This document shows, one piece after another, positions 61,463 to 64,000 of a DNA stretch of 64,000 nt (its first letter is position 1; every line of letters starts with the position of its first letter). The notes under the pieces are model-generated. The model worked only from the letters and a program-made list of their open reading frames with translations. It was not told the origin of the DNA and made no database searches. Both the position numbers and the translations under genes were made by a program. This stretch comes from Paenibacillus tundrae (GTDB taxonomy: Bacteria > Bacillota > Bacilli > Paenibacillales > Paenibacillaceae), in NCBI RefSeq assembly GCF_036884255.1, contig NZ_CP145605.1, positions 620,001 to 684,000 of the forward strand. The letters run 5' to 3'.

Positions 61463-61547
61463 ATAGCAGTACGAAAGATAATGTGAATGTGATCTGAAAG
61501 AAAAAGGGCGACCAGCCACATGAAATAAAATATATATATATAGCTGA

Positions 61548-61580
61548 GAACATAAGCACCGCCCATGTCGGTGTTCTTTT
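61548..61580 (+). terminator. Rho-independent terminator
   Basis: GAACAtaagCACCG / CGGTGTTC stem with a bulge, followed by TTTTGTT. Confidence 0.65.
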
Positions 61581-61708
61581 GTTCCGTTTTGATTGCGTTT
61601 TTTATGAAAGTGAAATGTAATTTTCATCTGTTTACAAGGGCTAAAGCATTAAATAATGAACCAACCAAGCAACACGATTACACAGACCATCATCAGGAGG
61701 AATTAGTT

Positions 61709-62929
61709 ATGAAAAGAGAACCATCGCTACCTGACGAATTACCGTCATCACGCGCAGGGCTGTTATCACAGCCGAGAGCCGTATGGGCCGTAGCCTTCGC
61801 TTGTATTATATCGTTTATGGGGCTCGGACTTGTCGATCCAATCTTACCTGCCATAGCGGATCAACTGCATGCATCCAAAAGTCAGGTTTCCCTGTTATTT
61901 ACGAGTTACAACGCGGTCACAGGTATTGCTATGCTGATTACCGGTGTTGTATCCAGCCGGATTGGTGTGAAATGGACGCTACTGAGCGGTATATTACTCA
62001 TTATCATTTTCTCCGCTCTTGGAGGAACCTCGGATACGGTAGGTGCTCTGGTAGGATATCGCGGCGGCTGGGGTCTTGGTAATGCATTATTTATCGCAAC
62101 AGCATTATCTGCCATTGTTGGTCTATCCACATCAGGGACAGCCAAAGCGATTATTTTGTACGAGGCAGCACTGGGACTTGGGATCGCAGTAGGTCCGCTG
62201 CTCGGTGGTGAACTTGGCTCCATCTCATGGCGCGGTCCATTCTACGGTGTAGCTGTGTTAATGGCCATTGCGTTTATTAGTATTACATTTATGCTGCCTA
62301 AGGTAGCCAAACCGAAAACAAGAAGTTCCTTATCTGATCCGTTCAAGGCACTTCGTTATCCATCTCTCAAAACATTAGCGATTACCGCTTTCTTATATAA
62401 TTTTGGTTTCTTTACATTAATGGCTTATTCACCATATGTCATGAATCTGGACGAGCATGGTCTAGGATACGTGTTCTTCGGTTGGGGACTGGCGCTGGCG
62501 ATTACATCCGTATTCGTAGCTCCTAGACTGCAACGCCGATTCGGATCGGTTCCATCCATGAGTGTCATGTTAACCTTGTTCGCTATTGATCTGGTTGTGA
62601 TGGCAATAGGTACAGTCATGGGCTCCTCTACAACCGTCATTGTGGCTGTTATTGTAGCGGGTATTTTCCTAGGCATTAACAATACGCTAATCACAACTGC
62701 TGTCATGGAAGCGGCACCTGTGGAACGTTCCGTAGCATCTGCGGCGTACAGCTTTGTTCGTTTCTTGGGCGGTGCGCTTGCACCGTGGCTTGCAGGTAAA
62801 TTATCCGAGTGGTATATGCCGGAGACACCGTTTTATTTTGGCGCGATCATGGTGCTGATTGGTGTGGTTGTTCTATTGGTTCGCCGCAGCCATCTGCGTG
62901 AGATCGATTCGGCTATTTCGCATCATTGA
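61709..62929 (+). CDS. MFS drug exporter (DHA1, 12 TM)
   Basis: 406 residues from the ATG at 61709, with CAGGAGG 8 nt upstream; longer forms lack a site. Helix 1 AVAFACIISFMGLGLVDPILPAIADQLHAS, motif A-like GVVSSRIGVKWTLL, and in helix 5 the antiporter motif C-like ALGLGIAVGPLLGGELG. Likely a proton-driven efflux pump. The stress-protein gene follows 18 nt later, so both are co-transcribed. Confidence 0.88.
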   Translation: MKREPSLPDELPSSRAGLLSQPRAVWAVAFACIISFMGLGLVDPILPAIADQLHASKSQVSLLFTSYNAVTGIAMLITGVVSSRIGVKWTLLSGILLIIIFSALGGTSDTVGALVGYRGGWGLGNALFIATALSAIVGLSTSGTAKAIILYEAALGLGIAVGPLLGGELGSISWRGPFYGVAVLMAIAFISITFMLPKVAKPKTRSSLSDPFKALRYPSLKTLAITAFLYNFGFFTLMAYSPYVMNLDEHGLGYVFFGWGLALAITSVFVAPRLQRRFGSVPSMSVMLTLFAIDLVVMAIGTVMGSSTTVIVAVIVAGIFLGINNTLITTAVMEAAPVERSVASAAYSFVRFLGGALAPWLAGKLSEWYMPETPFYFGAIMVLIGVVVLLVRRSHLREIDSAISHH

Positions 62930-62947
62930 TATCGAGGAGGAAGCGAC

Positions 62948-63370
62948 ATGATTGAACGAATACTTGTAGCGGTGGATGGATCGGATCATGCTCATAAGGC
63001 GCTGGAGGCAGCGGTCGAACTAGCAGAGGGCATGCAAAAAAATCCGCAATTGCTCATTGTACATGTGAATCCATCAATATCTATCAATGAGCCTGCGCTG
63101 GGCGTTGATCTGGAGGCTAGAATTGCCGAAGAAGGCAGACATATCGTTGAGCCGGTTCATGCGTTCTTGTCAGGACGTTTTGTCCCAGCTGAGACACTTC
63201 TAGTAGCCGGAGATCCTGTGAATGAGATTTGCCGGGTAGCACGTGATCAAGAATGTGGGCTAATCGTCATGGGTGCGGGAGCCAAAGGTATGCTGGCTGA
63301 GATCGTACTTGGCAGTGTGAGTCACGGAGTCTTGAAACATGCTCATTGTCCTGTACTAACAGTTAAATAG
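62948..63370 (+). CDS. UspA-family universal stress protein
   Basis: 140 residues. N-terminal ILVAVDGSDHAHKALEAA and the ATP-binding motif GAGAKGMLAEIVLGSVSHGVL (G-2x-G-9x-G-S). ATP-binding type of Usp. GAGGAGG upstream. Likely shares a transcript with the MFS exporter. Confidence 0.92.
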   Translation: MIERILVAVDGSDHAHKALEAAVELAEGMQKNPQLLIVHVNPSISINEPALGVDLEARIAEEGRHIVEPVHAFLSGRFVPAETLLVAGDPVNEICRVARDQECGLIVMGAGAKGMLAEIVLGSVSHGVLKHAHCPVLTVK

Positions 63371-63567
63371 CACTATAGCTGCATGATAAAGAGCTTATAT
63401 ATGAGCTTTACGTCTCAAGGCATCTGAGATTGTTGCTTAGATAAAATAAGCAATATTAAGCCGCTCTACTGGGTTGAGAATAATAAAATAGTGTATAAAT
63501 AAATAGGGTGATCCCGTGTTAATTTATATGTTCATCTTGTAGTAATGAAGGGATGGAGGATACAGCA

Positions 63568-64000
63568 ATGAAAAAACAACATCTGTTTATCGGGGGGAAA
63601 CCTACCGAGTCTATACAATATAAAGAGCTGCAGGCACCTTATTCCGGTGAGACACTTGCGGAGGTTGCTACGGCTTCAGCAGCGGAGACGGAAGCAGCTA
63701 TTGCTGCGGCAACCCAGGCTGGAGATACAATGCGCCGAATGCCCGCACATCAGCGTGCGGATATCCTATATAAGCTTTCAGCGCTGCTCCAGGAACGCAA
63801 GGATGAGGCTGCGCGAGTTATTGTTCTGGAGGCGGCGAAGCCAATTACAGCCGCATTAGCCGAGGTAGAACGAACCATTGAGACATACCGTTTTGCAGCA
63901 GAAGAGGCGAAGCGACTGACTGGCGAGACCGTACCCATGGATGCAGCCAAGGGCGGAGAAGGACGTGTCGGATTCACGATGCGCCAGCCGCTCGGTGTCA
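63568..64000 (+). CDS. Aldehyde dehydrogenase (partial, runs off the window)
   Basis: The first 144 codons are present, MKKQHLFIGGKPTESIQYKE onward. FIGGK, AATQAGDTMRRMPAHQRADILYKLSALLQERKDEAARVIVLEAAKPITAALAEVERTI and the final GFTMRQPLGV are the usual N-terminal elements of the NAD(P)-dependent ALDH superfamily, nearest to succinate-semialdehyde/lactaldehyde types. The catalytic Cys is beyond the window. GGAGG 8 nt before the ATG. Confidence 0.88.
   Translation, partial: MKKQHLFIGGKPTESIQYKELQAPYSGETLAEVATASAAETEAAIAAATQAGDTMRRMPAHQRADILYKLSALLQERKDEAARVIVLEAAKPITAALAEVERTIETYRFAAEEAKRLTGETVPMDAAKGGEGRVGFTMRQPLGV

Noticed and set aside
63371..63567. AGCT-containing hairpin after the stress-protein gene as a terminator
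   Set aside because: The stem is only about 4 bp and no T-run follows.

Overview
The window reads as chromosomal DNA of a Paenibacillus-like Gram-positive bacterium. The 16S rRNA gene has the Paenibacillus pattern. Strong AGGAGG-type ribosome binding sites with ATG, GTG and TTG starts, YesM/YesN-type two-component systems, LplABC-like sugar transporters and an S-layer-anchored glycanase fit the same group. Placement is by sequence recognition only; no search was run.

Layout. 1-2 kb: the 5' end of a minus-strand secreted protein gene, an ANT(4')-like nucleotidyltransferase and a decayed gene. 2-16 kb: a galactan-utilisation locus with a sugar-binding lipoprotein, a sensor kinase and AraC-type response regulator, two permeases, a second paralogous binding lipoprotein, a GH42 beta-galactosidase and, facing it, a secreted GH53 endo-galactanase with SLH domains; two cre-like sites suggest CcpA control. 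The implied flow is that surface GH53 cuts galactan, the ABC importer takes up galacto-oligosaccharides and GH42 releases galactose inside. 16-24 kb: a DUF421 membrane protein and cydABDC (bd oxidase plus its assembly ABC exporter) behind a promoter overlapped by a Rex-like palindrome. 24-32 kb: a membrane-anchored alpha/beta hydrolase, a TraB/GumN protein, an MFS transporter with a 38-residue protein and a ROK regulator, a sugar O-acetyltransferase and a DedA protein.

32.5-37.9 kb is one 16S-23S-5S operon without tRNAs. 38.4-44.9 kb is a LacI-controlled beta-glucoside locus (binding protein, two permeases, GH1). 45-50.5 kb has an FlxA-like protein, a MATE pump, a methyltransferase, an ECF sigma/anti-sigma pair and a DUF523 protein. 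51-54.7 kb is a flavin/redox island (nitroreductase, MarR, flavodoxin-fold quinone reductase, ArsR, luciferase-like oxidoreductase) in which both regulators appear to be transcribed from their start codons (leaderless). 55-60 kb holds an AI-2E family permease and a divergent ArsR / His-rich heavy-metal P-type ATPase pair. 60-64 kb has SdpI-like and DUF6366 proteins, a MerR regulator, an MFS exporter, a universal stress protein and the start of an aldehyde dehydrogenase.

The least explained feature is a set of short non-coding mobile-looking repeats. Family A (four copies, 73-208 bp) has GTTCAAAAAG-type inverted ends that co-vary and 8-11 bp flanking direct repeats; two copies sit exactly at stop codons. 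Family B (three copies, about 240-270 bp) has long inverted ends and a conserved foldable interior; every copy lies just upstream of a co-oriented gene, one inside an ABC transporter operon and one in the inferred 5' UTR of the metal ATPase. A third element (C) with 20-bp inverted ends sits beside two A copies.
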